From positions 58,720-122,719 of the forward strand of contig NZ_BCSG01000017.1 of NCBI RefSeq assembly GCF_001570745.1: 64,000 bases of DNA, in the 5' to 3' direction. Both the position numbers and the translations under genes were made by a program. This document shows, piece after piece, positions 24,674-34,325 of this stretch. This DNA comes from Alicyclobacillus mali NBRC 102425 (GTDB lineage Bacteria; Bacillota; Bacilli; Alicyclobacillales; Alicyclobacillaceae). The notes under the pieces were generated by a model. The model had not been told where the DNA came from and searched no databases. It saw nothing but the letters and a program-made list of their open reading frames with translations. Position 1 is the stretch's first letter. Each line of letters starts with the position of its first letter.

Positions 24674-25605
24674 GATTCCTCCACCACCCATCGGCGGCTC
24701 AAGCGCATCTGCAGGTACGAGAGGCACGCGAGCACGAGGATCAGAATGACGCTTGCCGCAGAAGACTCCCCGATGTTGAACGCTTGAAAGCCTTTCTCGA
24801 AGATGTAGTAGGCAAACGTGGTGGTCGCGCCGTCTGGACCGCCTCCGGTCATGACGTACACCTGATCGAAGGTCTGGAACGTCTGGATGAGGCAGATGAC
24901 GACGGCGAAAAACAGGCTTGGCCCGAGCGCGCGCAGCGTCACGTGGCGAAACACCTGCCAGCGCCCGCCGCCGTCCACCTGGCACGCTTCCGTCAGGGAC
25001 GTCGGCACGCTCTGCAGCCCTGCGAGGAAGATGATGGCGTAATAGCCGGTGAACTGCCATGCGGTGAGGATGAGCACCGACAGAAGCGCCGTCCGCCCTT
25101 GGCCGAGCCAGTTGACCGGCGACAGGCCGAGGCGCTGCAGGGCCAGATTCACCGGTCCTCCGTCCGTGGCGAAGAGAAGCGAGAAGATGAGGCCCGAACT
25201 CACGAGCGGAATCACGTACGGTCCGAAGACGGCCGCTCGGAATATCGCTCGCCCGCGTATGCGCTGGTTCAGGAGCACGGCGAGGAGGAGCGCGGCGGGC
25301 AGCGACAGCGCCATCATGCCGACCGCCAGCCACACCGTGTTTGACGCCGCCTGCCAAAAGTCGGGCGCGGCGAGCAGGTGCGCGTAGTTGGCGAATCCGG
25401 CGAACACCGGTTGCGGGGTGTACAGCGTCGACTGGTAGAGGCTCAGGTACACCGCGTAGCCCATCGGCACAAAGACAAACGCGAGCAGAAAGAGGAGCGC
25501 GGGCGCCATCATCGCGACGCCGGTGAGTTGAAGCGAGAACCGGCCACGCGCAAAGCGCCTTTCCTCTATATGTTGTGCGATCACGGCTTCGGCGGCCTTG
25601 GCCAC
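24670..25605 (-). CDS. ugpA: ABC transporter permease, UgpA-like
   Basis: 311 residues, MalF/UgpA type, with a cytoplasmic N-terminus, six membrane helices (first AMMAPALLFLLAFVFVPMGY) and the EAA loop EACQVDGGGRWQVFRHVTLRALGP. It is the first gene of the uptake operon. GTG at 25605 has AAAGGAGG with 6 bases spacing. It is divergent from the M29 aminopeptidase across a 192-base intergenic region. Confidence 0.9.
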   Translation of the reverse strand: MAKAAEAVIAQHIEERRFARGRFSLQLTGVAMMAPALLFLLAFVFVPMGYAVYLSLYQSTLYTPQPVFAGFANYAHLLAAPDFWQAASNTVWLAVGMMALSLPAALLLAVLLNQRIRGRAIFRAAVFGPYVIPLVSSGLIFSLLFATDGGPVNLALQRLGLSPVNWLGQGRTALLSVLILTAWQFTGYYAIIFLAGLQSVPTSLTEACQVDGGGRWQVFRHVTLRALGPSLFFAVVICLIQTFQTFDQVYVMTGGGPDGATTTFAYYIFEKGFQAFNIGESSAASVILILVLACLSYLQMRLSRRWVVEES

Positions 25606-25733
25606 GATGGCCCTCCTTTCCAATGTGCGATGTTCAAGCGGATGGGCTTCACCGCGAGTCTAAGCGTCGTCTGTGAATCATCTGCGAAGGAAGTGTGTCC
25701 CTTGTGTGAAGCTCTCGTGAACGCGCGCGATTT

Positions 25734-25741
25734 GTTATAGT
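25734..25741 (+). promoter_or_regulatory. Extended -10 promoter of the aminopeptidase-GGT operon
   Basis: TG-T-TATAGT (25734-25741) is an extended -10 element; no good -35 is visible. It lies about 56 bases upstream of the GTG start at 25798. Confidence 0.45.
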
Positions 25742-25797
25742 GGGGGAGGAGCGTTCGTGCAGAATCGCATTCATGGCTGACAAGGGGAGCGAACGAC

Positions 25798-27039
25798 GTG
25801 ATTGAACAATTGCGCAAATATGCAGAACTCATCGTGCGCGTGGGGGTGAATCTGCAGCCGGGCCAACCGCTCGTCATCGGCTTCGGATCGCGCCAGGTGT
25901 ATCCGGACCAGGTGCCGTTTGCACGGCTGCTCGCGCAGGCCGCCTACGACGCGGGCGCGAGCTACGTGCATATCGATTGGGGCGACGAGTGGTGGCTGCG
26001 CGAGGCGGTCAAGCGCGCGGATCTCGCCATTCTGCGCCAGCGCGCCAAGCGGCAAGTCGAGTGGGTGGAGCGCCTCGCGGAGATGGGCGCGGCGTACATC
26101 GCCATGCCGGCGAGCGATCCGGCGCTCTTCACGGGCATCCCGCGCGAACGCGTGGAGCAGGCGGAGCGGGCGGTGCGCGAGGCGTTCCGGCCGTTCGACA
26201 ATGAGCGCACAAACGACAGGTATCGCTGGACGCTCGCCTCGGCGCCGACGCAGGCTTGGGCAGACGCGGTGCACCCGGATCTGCCGCGCGAACGGCGGTT
26301 CGAAGCGCTCTGGCGGGATATCCTGCAGGCGTCGCGGGCGACGGGCGAAAATCCCATCGCGGACTGGGAGCAGCACATCGCCAACCTCAAGCGCCGAGCT
26401 GCCTGGCTGAACGGCCTCAAGATTCACGCGCTGCACTACCGGGCGCCCGGCACCGATCTGACCATCGAACTCGCGCAGGGTCACTACTTTGAGGCGGCCG
26501 GCCATCCCGACGTCCACGGCTTTCGCTTCGTCGCGAATATCCCGACGGAAGAAGTGTTCACGGCGCCGAAGAAGACGGGCGTGAACGGCACGGTTGCGAG
26601 CACGATGCCGCTGAATCACGGCGGATCGCTCATCGAAGGCATCCGCTTGCGCTTCGAGAACGGGCGCATCGTGGAGTACGGCGCGGACAAGGGCGAGGAG
26701 GCGCTCAAGGCCATCATCGAAGCGGACGAGGGCAGCCATTACCTCGGCGAGGTGGCGCTCGTGCCCGTGGACTCGCCCATCGCGCAGATGAACCGCATCT
26801 TCTACAACACGCTGTTTGATGAAAACGCCAGCTGCCATCTGGCCATTGGCCGCGCGTATCCGCTCATCGAGGGCGGCCACCAGCTCGCGCACGAGGACTG
26901 GGAGGCGCACGGCTTGAACGACAGCCTCATGCACGTGGACTTCATGATTGGCTCGCCCCATCTCGACATTGACGCGGTGCTTCAGGACGGCCGCACGGTG
27001 CCCATCTTCCGCGGTGGGCGGTGGGCGAGCGAGGCGTAA
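25798..27039 (+). CDS. M29-family metallo-aminopeptidase
   Basis: 413 residues, the usual length of the AmpS/PepS thermophilic aminopeptidases. Metal ligands of the family can be recognised: Glu in PTEEVFTAPKKTGVNG, Glu in GSHYLGEVALV, His in DENASCHLAIG, and the His/Asp pair in LMHVDFMIG. It is cytosolic and releases N-terminal residues from peptides. GTG at 25798 has GGGGAG 8 bases upstream. The gamma-glutamyltransferase gene starts 30 bases downstream, so the pair may serve glutathione-like or gamma-glutamyl peptide turnover (inference). Confidence 0.9.
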   Translation: MIEQLRKYAELIVRVGVNLQPGQPLVIGFGSRQVYPDQVPFARLLAQAAYDAGASYVHIDWGDEWWLREAVKRADLAILRQRAKRQVEWVERLAEMGAAYIAMPASDPALFTGIPRERVEQAERAVREAFRPFDNERTNDRYRWTLASAPTQAWADAVHPDLPRERRFEALWRDILQASRATGENPIADWEQHIANLKRRAAWLNGLKIHALHYRAPGTDLTIELAQGHYFEAAGHPDVHGFRFVANIPTEEVFTAPKKTGVNGTVASTMPLNHGGSLIEGIRLRFENGRIVEYGADKGEEALKAIIEADEGSHYLGEVALVPVDSPIAQMNRIFYNTLFDENASCHLAIGRAYPLIEGGHQLAHEDWEAHGLNDSLMHVDFMIGSPHLDIDAVLQDGRTVPIFRGGRWASEA

Positions 27040-27069
27040 GGCCGCTTACAGCGGGGAGGGGGACGAGGG

Positions 27070-28686
<1,617 letters not shown>

Positions 28687-28806
28687 TGCGCAGAGGCGCG
28701 CCGGATGGGGAATTGCCTATCTAGGGTCCCAGCCCGCGTCGTCTGTGGAGGGTGCCATCGGGGTAGGACGAGAGTGTCCGAATCGGCGGCGTACAGCGGG
28801 GCTGCA

Positions 28807-29490
28807 TCACTCAGGCTTGCGATAGATGTAGCCCCCTTGTCTGCGCCCGACAATCCATTTGCCCGCGGGTCCGAGCTTATTCCGTAATCGGCCCACGAGT
28901 GTGGCTACGGATGCCGGATGTGCAATCCCTCGCCAGATGAGGGCGGAGATCTCTTGTCGAGAAATGATTCGGTTTGGGTTGTGAAGAAAGAGCTGCAGAA
29001 GAGAAGACTCATTGATGGTGAGATCCACGTGGGCGTCACCGGATTCAGTCGAGATCTTGACAGCTCGCAGATAGGGAAGGTAGGTGACGGACGGTCCCAC
29101 GGGAATCTCCGGGTAGTCATGCACTGCGGTTTCGGATGGCGGAATGATGAGATGTGTGAGCCAATTCTCTTCTTGTAAACGGCACAAGCAGACCGGTACG
29201 GGTGCGAACAAAAAACCTTCCAGGGCTGCGTCTGTAGCTCTTCGCCAGTCCTCCTCGCGCAGCGCTCTGCGTACCATCACATAATGCGGACATGACGGTC
29301 GGTCACGCAAGAGCACCTCCCAATCCTCGTCGGACAAATCGGGCACTGCGTCGATGTACAAGCTCGCATTCTCCGACGCCAGCAAAGCTAGGCACCGCTC
29401 TGCCCATGGAAGAACGCGGGTTGATGGGTTTGTAAACCTCTCAAATATGAACTGAATGCACCGATCTTTGGTACACAAAACAATTTTCAA
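28807..29490 (-). CDS. Winged-helix regulator with degenerate receiver-like domain, next to a circular bacteriocin cluster
   Basis: 227 residues. The C-terminal part (about 150-225) is an OmpR/PhoB-type winged helix: LTINESSLLQLFLHNPNRIISR, EISALIWRG, LVGRLRNKLG and a GRRQGGYIY wing. The N-terminal ~115 residues look like a receiver domain (LYIDAVPDLSDEDWEVLL, RRATDAALEGFLFAPV), but the conserved Lys before the last Pro is Ala and the Thr/Ser is lost, so it may not be phosphorylated normally. The TTG start at 29490 has GGAG 10 bases upstream. It is divergent from the bacteriocin precursor and probably controls it (inference from position). Confidence 0.75.
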   Translation of the reverse strand: MKIVLCTKDRCIQFIFERFTNPSTRVLPWAERCLALLASENASLYIDAVPDLSDEDWEVLLRDRPSCPHYVMVRRALREEDWRRATDAALEGFLFAPVPVCLCRLQEENWLTHLIIPPSETAVHDYPEIPVGPSVTYLPYLRAVKISTESGDAHVDLTINESSLLQLFLHNPNRIISRQEISALIWRGIAHPASVATLVGRLRNKLGPAGKWIVGRRQGGYIYRKPE

Positions 29491-29511
29491 ACGAGCATCA
29501 CTCCAACAGTC

Positions 29512-29525
29512 CCTGAGTTCTCAGG
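29512..29525. promoter_or_regulatory. Perfect palindrome upstream of the regulator gene
   Basis: CCTGAG-TT-CTCAGG, located 22-35 bases before the TTG start of the minus-strand regulator. It is a possible operator or a small leader hairpin; nothing else supports either. Confidence 0.35.
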
Positions 29526-29758
29526 TTGAATCTCTTGTGCATTTTGGCAACACATATCATATGGTCAAGAATCCTCGGTACAGTTGCAAGAGGTTTCCGG
29601 ATAATTGGCATCGCATTGGCAGCACGTCGGTGGAAAAGGTAGGACACAGAGATGTGCCATCGAAGTGATATCACGACAGTTGGAACGGCTAACTACAATA
29701 GAGCTTGTCGGAAAGGGTAGTGCATGAGGTTTTTCAAATCAAGGACAACTGTAAAACT

Positions 29759-29775
29759 TTGTCGCGGTGCGACAA
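29759..29775. promoter_or_regulatory. Dyad TTGTCGC-GGT-GCGACAA in the bacteriocin leader region
   Basis: Seven-base perfect arms around GGT. It could bind the adjacent winged-helix regulator or form a hairpin in a long leader. Confidence 0.35.
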
Positions 29776-29928
29776 TCGTTGTGAAGCATCAACACGAAAC
29801 CCGTGTCGGAACGGCGTGAAAAGTTGGTATGAGTTGCATTTCTATAGGTGCATCAGGTCGAACTTCCGTCTCAATATCCGAAGGATAAGGTGGCATCAAT
29901 CTGATATAACCGAAAATAATTATATGTT

Positions 29929-29934
29929 TTATAA
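29929..29934 (+). promoter_or_regulatory. Consensus -10 (TATAAT) of the bacteriocin operon
   Basis: A perfect TATAAT lies 36 bases before the precursor start within an A/T-rich block, and ATTATA-TGTTT-TATAAT forms a small dyad over it. There is no matching -35, so the promoter probably needs an activator. Confidence 0.45.
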
Positions 29935-29969
29935 TAATAATAACATACAAGGAAAGGGGTTAAATCGAT

Positions 29970-30191
29970 ATGTTCCACGTAGCATCGTCTCTGGGTGTTG
30001 GGCCTTGGCTTGCATCGAAAATCGTCGCGTTAATTAACACCATGGGATGGGGGGTCCTTGGTGCTTCGATCATAACGGCCTTGCTTTCTGGAGGCTCTTT
30101 GGTCGCTTGGGACGCCGCGGCGGATTATATCGTCGCAACCGTCATGAATTATTTGCGTCAGAACGCTTGGGCGAAGGCTGTAGCGTGGTAA
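29970..30191 (+). CDS. Head-to-tail circular bacteriocin precursor, circularin A/uberolysin family
   Basis: 73 residues. The N-terminus MFHVASSLGV parallels the circularin A precursor (MFLVAGALGV), suggesting a 3-residue leader (MFH) and a 70-residue mature ring joining Val4 to Trp73. The C-terminal half, ADYIVATVMNYL and AVAW, matches uberolysin's ADFIILTVKNYI and AVIW as I recall it. It is hydrophobic and helical, with few charges (Lys17, Lys69, Arg63, Asp48, Asp52) and a Trp at the ligation end as in AS-48. ATG at 29970 has AAGGAAAGGGG 10 bases upstream. The genes downstream have the partner order of circular bacteriocin clusters. Mature ends are inferred, not shown. Confidence 0.88.
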   Translation: MFHVASSLGVGPWLASKIVALINTMGWGVLGASIITALLSGGSLVAWDAAADYIVATVMNYLRQNAWAKAVAW

Positions 30192-30249
30192 AATCCTCCG
30201 TCTCGCTGTCGTAGGTCGTCAAACGGAGAAGGGACGGGTACCGATACGC

Positions 30250-32487
30250 TTGATGACATGGAATCCAGTGTTGCGGTCGCTTGTACGGCACCAGATGCGA
30301 CAAGAGTATGCCGGTTTGACAGATCGTGTTCAGAGCATGCTCGGCTTCCCTGCGCCGTGGGCCACCATTGCGGTGGCCTATCTATTGCAAAATACAATAT
30401 TCCTCATTATGGCGCTGCTCGTCCTGAATATGCGCCAATGGGATGCCTGGCCCGTCACTGCAGGACTGGTGCTCGCCTTTAATCTTTACCTACCTCGGAG
30501 CGTGGCGCGGCGAGGCATCGTTGGGTTAGACAGAGAAGCTCTTCGCGAGGTTCTATATCTATCGCCACATCCCATTGAGCGTTTGTGGGTCGCACGTCTT
30601 GCAGCAGAGACGGTGAGCTTTTGGATTCACTACGGTGGTCCCGAACTTGTCGCTTGTTTAGTACTTGTGAGCTGGCCTGCCAATCCGTTGCTCGGCGTGG
30701 GCCTGGCCGTAATCTTTATCGGTGTCGTCACAGCCATTCATCTATCGACGCTGACTTCGCGAGCGAAACCAGTAGGTTCTCGGATTCAAATTCCTTTTTC
30801 GTACTGGCGATATTTGCTAACCCTCGTCGGTCTCACCATGTTGACAGCAGTGGGGACCGACTGGCTGATCGTTCCCATAGCTCGCCATCCCTTGCCGTTT
30901 TCGATGTTGGTCATGGACCCGGAACGTACGCTTCGAGCGTTTTCTAACGCTTGGAGGGAGCATCTGCTGAGCTTGAGGCACACGTGTACGGTGTGGGTGT
31001 ACGGACATGCGGGCCAGGAAGAAATTGTTGGGCTTGTCGGGCTTGCGGCTTGGATCGTCATCCGCTTGTTCAACGCGAAGCGTGAGGCGCGCATCCTTGA
31101 GGCTGGTGGTACCGGTGTGGGCGCTGGCTTGCGAGGGATCTATGTGTTTTACCACGCTGTTGCGCGCGCGATTTGGCCGTCAGATCCGTTTGTCCGGAGA
31201 GACCTTCTTTGGCTTCAACGAAACCAGGTCTTTACACCCTTGTCGTCCCCCTTGCAATTGATGATGCCGCCGGTGGTGAGTTCAGCGCTGGGCGTGGTCA
31301 TCAGTCTCTTCGGTGTCACGTCGCCAGCAGGTTTCGTGCTGGGCTGCTGGTTTATTGCGCTCCAATCCTGCTATCAGACAGCGAGTCTGTTCTTTTGGAG
31401 TTTTCCTATCGTCTACCCTGGGAGTGAATTGCGCCAGCAAGAGTTGATCCGGTTGTCGCCCACGGAGAGTCTGTGGAGACTGAAAAGGTCGAAGGCCAGA
31501 CTTCTTGGGCTCCTCGGCCTGCCCTTGGTCATTGAACTGTTATTGATTTTCCTGGTTGCTGGCTTCGTGCAACGGATTGGAGCCTGGAACTTAGCAATAG
31601 GTCTGACGGGTTTGATCGCCATTTGCGCACTGGCGTTTTTGGTGTGCTCGTTGCGCATCTTTGCCATGAATCGCTATGACTACGACGATATCTTTGCCGT
31701 GGCTCGCGAAAATGTGGGACTGACGTTCATTCGAATTCTTGAACAACTCCCCAAAAGGCTGCTTTACATCGCGTTTTTGAGTTTCTTGTGTTTGACCCTG
31801 TTCTTTCAAAACGCGATGTCCAATGAATGGATCAGTCTCTTGGCACTTGCATTGGCTTGCGTGGATGTCGGCGTGATCGCATGGACGTGGATTCTATCCG
31901 GCCGAGGCACCCATCTCGGACAAAATGCTCATCGTTCCGAAGATCCGGAGAATCGACGTGATTGGCGGACGTTTAGGCGTGCGCTTCTCTCGCGCTGGGG
32001 GCGTCTGGTCCTTGCACTGTGTGGAATTTATGCCTTCGCGGTTGCAGCAGGCGCTTACTTGGAGATTTCCTTCGTACCACCGATCGCGCACAATCCTCAC
32101 CTCGCTTGGCAGGCGTACTTTATTCACAACGTAGTGTCTTGGGGGATGGCCGCAGGGTTGGGACTTCTCACGTTGGGGTTTGGAAGTCTTGTTTTGCTCG
32201 CTTTCAATGGCCTTATCGCAGGTGAGGCCGTTTGCCTCATGTTCCAGGAGAAACATGCGGGCTGGATTTACACAGCGTTTCTTCCCCACGCGGTGTTTGA
32301 GATTCCCGCTCAGTTGCTGGCGGCCCTTGTTCCTTACCTTCTCTTCGCGTCGATAGGGACGGGTGGGCGAGGCATGGAGTCGGGTTCGCAGAGATGGGTC
32401 GCTCTCAGATGGGCAGCGGCACTATCGTTCGGCGCCATGGCACTTCTCTTCCTCGCTGCTTGGATGGAATCCATCTTTGGGATTTAA
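30250..32487 (+). CDS. Bacteriocin maturation/export membrane protein: permease-like region fused to SpoIIM/DUF95 domain
   Basis: 745 residues, around 16 hydrophobic helices. Residues ~1-570 form a large ABC-permease-like membrane region with no motif I can name, in the position of CirB/UblB. Residues ~575-745 look like a complete SpoIIM/DUF95 domain: HNVVSWGMAAGLGLLTLGFG, LLAFNGLIAGE and the signature FLPHAVFEIPAQLLAAL. In known clusters the DUF95 protein is separate (CirC/UblC), so this looks like a B-C gene fusion in the ancestral order. TTG at 30250 or ATG at 30253 are both possible; GGAGAAGGGACGGG lies 11-14 bases upstream. It presumably takes part in leader removal, cyclisation, export or immunity (inference). 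Confidence 0.8.
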   Translation: MMTWNPVLRSLVRHQMRQEYAGLTDRVQSMLGFPAPWATIAVAYLLQNTIFLIMALLVLNMRQWDAWPVTAGLVLAFNLYLPRSVARRGIVGLDREALREVLYLSPHPIERLWVARLAAETVSFWIHYGGPELVACLVLVSWPANPLLGVGLAVIFIGVVTAIHLSTLTSRAKPVGSRIQIPFSYWRYLLTLVGLTMLTAVGTDWLIVPIARHPLPFSMLVMDPERTLRAFSNAWREHLLSLRHTCTVWVYGHAGQEEIVGLVGLAAWIVIRLFNAKREARILEAGGTGVGAGLRGIYVFYHAVARAIWPSDPFVRRDLLWLQRNQVFTPLSSPLQLMMPPVVSSALGVVISLFGVTSPAGFVLGCWFIALQSCYQTASLFFWSFPIVYPGSELRQQELIRLSPTESLWRLKRSKARLLGLLGLPLVIELLLIFLVAGFVQRIGAWNLAIGLTGLIAICALAFLVCSLRIFAMNRYDYDDIFAVARENVGLTFIRILEQLPKRLLYIAFLSFLCLTLFFQNAMSNEWISLLALALACVDVGVIAWTWILSGRGTHLGQNAHRSEDPENRRDWRTFRRALLSRWGRLVLALCGIYAFAVAAGAYLEISFVPPIAHNPHLAWQAYFIHNVVSWGMAAGLGLLTLGFGSLVLLAFNGLIAGEAVCLMFQEKHAGWIYTAFLPHAVFEIPAQLLAALVPYLLFASIGTGGRGMESGSQRWVALRWAAALSFGAMALLFLAAWMESIFGI

Positions 32488-32500
32488 GGTGATGAGGTGA

Positions 32501-33172
32501 GTGATGGAACCCTTGCTGGCATTCGAAAACGTCATCTTTCATTACGACCCTAACAAGCCTGTGCTTGAGGATGTGAGTGTGGAGGTGGGCCCCGGTGAAA
32601 TCGTCTGGCTCCGAGGACCAAACGGAGCGGGAAAATCGACTTTGCTCCGTATAGCAGCGCAACTGTTGCGGCCACAAGCGGGAAACGTCCGCTTCCGCGG
32701 TCAATTGCTTTCACATCGCAGTCGCGGTTACGCGGAGGCCATCGCTTACGTTCCCGCCGAGCCTTATCTGTTCGATTATCTCACGGGCCGGGAAAACGCC
32801 GAATTCATCCGCTATCTGTTTTCGATCCCGCGCGACGATATGGACGCTTGGATGCAGCGGGCGGAAAAGGAATTTGGGCTCGTTGGCGCGCTGGACCGTT
32901 TCGTGAAAGAGTATTCTCTCGGCATGCGCCACAAATTGTATTGGGCGATGATGTTGGCACGGTCCGTGCTCATCTTCTTGCTCGACGAGCCGTTTTCTCC
33001 GCTCGACCACGAGTCGCGAACAGCAATTACCCAAGAGCTTAAGGCGCGGGTCGAACAGGGGGCGGCGGTGATTTTCACCACCCATGTGGACGAGTTAGCT
33101 GCAGAGTTTTCCACTCGGGAAGTTTGGCTGCGCGATGGGCGCATTTTCAACGCAGGAGATGTCGGGGACTGA
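32501..33172 (+). CDS. ABC transporter ATP-binding protein of the bacteriocin cluster
   Basis: 223 residues. Walker A is GPNGAGKSTLL, the signature YSLGMRHKL replaces LSGGQ, Walker B is IFLLDEPFSPLD, and the switch His is in TTHVDE. The Q-loop glutamine is absent (VPAEPYLF). It starts 13 bases after the membrane protein and corresponds to CirD/UblD; it would energise export of, or immunity to, the circular peptide together with the upstream fusion protein. GTG at 32501 (8 bases after AAGGTGA) or ATG at 32504. Confidence 0.88.
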   Translation: MMEPLLAFENVIFHYDPNKPVLEDVSVEVGPGEIVWLRGPNGAGKSTLLRIAAQLLRPQAGNVRFRGQLLSHRSRGYAEAIAYVPAEPYLFDYLTGRENAEFIRYLFSIPRDDMDAWMQRAEKEFGLVGALDRFVKEYSLGMRHKLYWAMMLARSVLIFLLDEPFSPLDHESRTAITQELKARVEQGAAVIFTTHVDELAAEFSTREVWLRDGRIFNAGDVGD

Positions 33173-33184
33173 GGAGGTATACGC

Positions 33185-33475
33185 ATGACGTTTCAAAAGG
33201 AGGGCATTTCGTTTCTGGCCGGCGCGGTAACGCTCGCGAGTTTGGCTCTCGGTGCAAAGGTGGGAAAGTCGCTCTATCTGGGTCAGCTTATGGTTCCCCA
33301 CGTGAATCCGACGGTGTTCAAACTTGTCATTACCGCTCTTTTTATTCTGGCGTTTGGGCTGTTCACGTCAAGGTCCAAAGGCTTGGACAAGCCATGGGTA
33401 CGGCTCATTCGCACTGGAATTACTGGACTAATTGTAATCGACATGATCACGTACATCGTGGTCGGGCTGCGATAA
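33185..33475 (+). CDS. Small three-helix membrane protein, possible bacteriocin immunity protein
   Basis: 96 residues with three hydrophobic stretches (FLAGAVTLASLALGAKVG, VFKLVITALFILAFGLF, GITGLIVIDMITYIVVGL) and a basic loop (SRSKGLDKPWVRLIR). It is the last gene of the cluster, 12 bases after the ATPase, with GGAGGT 6 bases before the ATG. Circular bacteriocin clusters usually end in a small hydrophobic, cationic immunity protein (CirE/UblE, about 50 residues); this one is longer, so the match is positional rather than by sequence. Confidence 0.7.
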   Translation: MTFQKEGISFLAGAVTLASLALGAKVGKSLYLGQLMVPHVNPTVFKLVITALFILAFGLFTSRSKGLDKPWVRLIRTGITGLIVIDMITYIVVGLR

Positions 33476-33488
33476 AAGAGTCGCAGCC
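33465..33488 (+). terminator. Hairpin at the end of the bacteriocin operon
   Basis: GGCTGCGA and TCGCAGCC (8-bp arms, loop TAAAAGAG) span the stop codon of the last gene. There is no U-tract, so it may be a weak terminator or an RNA-stabilising hairpin. Confidence 0.35.
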
Positions 33489-33577
33489 TCCGCGCATCTG
33501 CTATGGCCGGATAGGTGGACGATACCTACCGACGTTGGTGGAGGAGGCGCAAACTGCTGCCCCCTCTTCAACGTAGC

Positions 33578-34216
33578 CTAGCACTTTGGCAAGCCTGCCG
33601 GGCCGAGCGCCGAGGCGACGACGGCAAGCGCTGTTCGAATGCCCGATACGAGCGTCGCAAGCGGCAGGGACGGCGCCTGCTTGTGAAGCGCCTGCTCGGT
33701 CATGTACGGCACGTGAATGAAGCCCCCAATGATGCCTGGCGACTCCTCGGCGATGAAGTGCATCAAGCGGTAGAACGTGTCGTTGCACACGAACGTCCCC
33801 GCCGTGTTCGAGATGTGCGCGGGTACGCCGGCGCCACACATGGCTTCGACCATGGCGCGAATCGGAAGCGTCGAAAAATAGGCGGCGGGCCCGTCCGGCG
33901 CGATGGGTTCGTCGATGGGCTTTTGGCCCGCATTGTCCGGGATGCGCGCGTCCATGATATTGATGGCGATGCGCTCCGGGGTCACGTGCGTGCGGCCGCC
34001 CGCTTCGCCCAGGCAGACGACGGCGCGCGGCTTGACCTCTCGGATGGCACTCACGAGCTCCTCGCCGGCCCGACCGTACACCGTGGGCAGGCGCCGCGCG
34101 ACAATTCGATAGTGGACGCCCACGGTCTCTCCGGCGAGCGATCTCGCCACCTCCCACGAAGGGTTGAGCGCCTCGCCCTGAAACGGCTCGAATCCTGTCA
34201 CCAATATTGCGTCCAT
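33578..34216 (-). CDS. pcp: Pyroglutamyl-peptidase I
   Basis: C15 cysteine peptidase of 212 residues that removes N-terminal pyroglutamate. The catalytic residues fall exactly at the canonical positions: Glu81 (HVTPERIAIN), Cys144 (GTFVCNDTF) and His168 (GGFIHVPYM). The start VTGFEPFQG is conserved. ATG at 34216 follows GGGGGAAGG. A longer open frame upstream is ignored because the conserved protein begins here. It converges on the bacteriocin operon; the 100 bases between hold no gene. Confidence 0.95.
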   Translation of the reverse strand: MDAILVTGFEPFQGEALNPSWEVARSLAGETVGVHYRIVARRLPTVYGRAGEELVSAIREVKPRAVVCLGEAGGRTHVTPERIAINIMDARIPDNAGQKPIDEPIAPDGPAAYFSTLPIRAMVEAMCGAGVPAHISNTAGTFVCNDTFYRLMHFIAEESPGIIGGFIHVPYMTEQALHKQAPSLPLATLVSGIRTALAVVASALGPAGLPKC

Positions 34217-34325
34217 GGGCCTTCCCCCATCGCCGACCGATTTCCGCGGTGTTGCCGCGGTTCCAATGCTAAACTGTTCGCGCTTGCTTCGCGGAAATCC
34301 TGTCGGCTCAGGGAGAGCGCGGCGC

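Larger units (their letters stand above)
29491..29969. other. 479-base A/T-rich intergenic region upstream of the bacteriocin precursor
   Basis: No convincing gene: short open frames here lack ribosome sites and one runs across the precursor in another frame. The stretch carries a 14-bp palindrome near the regulator (29512-29525), a 17-bp dyad (29759-29775) and an A/T-rich promoter block ending in TATAAT (29929-29934). It is unusually long for this compact genome, so a regulatory leader or a small RNA is possible. Confidence 0.6.

Noticed and set aside
29456..29668. A 70-codon plus-strand open frame overlapping the regulator's start
   Set aside because: No ribosome site, no hydrophobic or domain pattern, and it overlaps the regulator gene antisense.
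29705..30037. A 110-codon plus-strand open frame in the bacteriocin leader
   Set aside because: It overlaps the precursor in another frame, has a random composition (many Cys, Arg, Asn) and no ribosome site.
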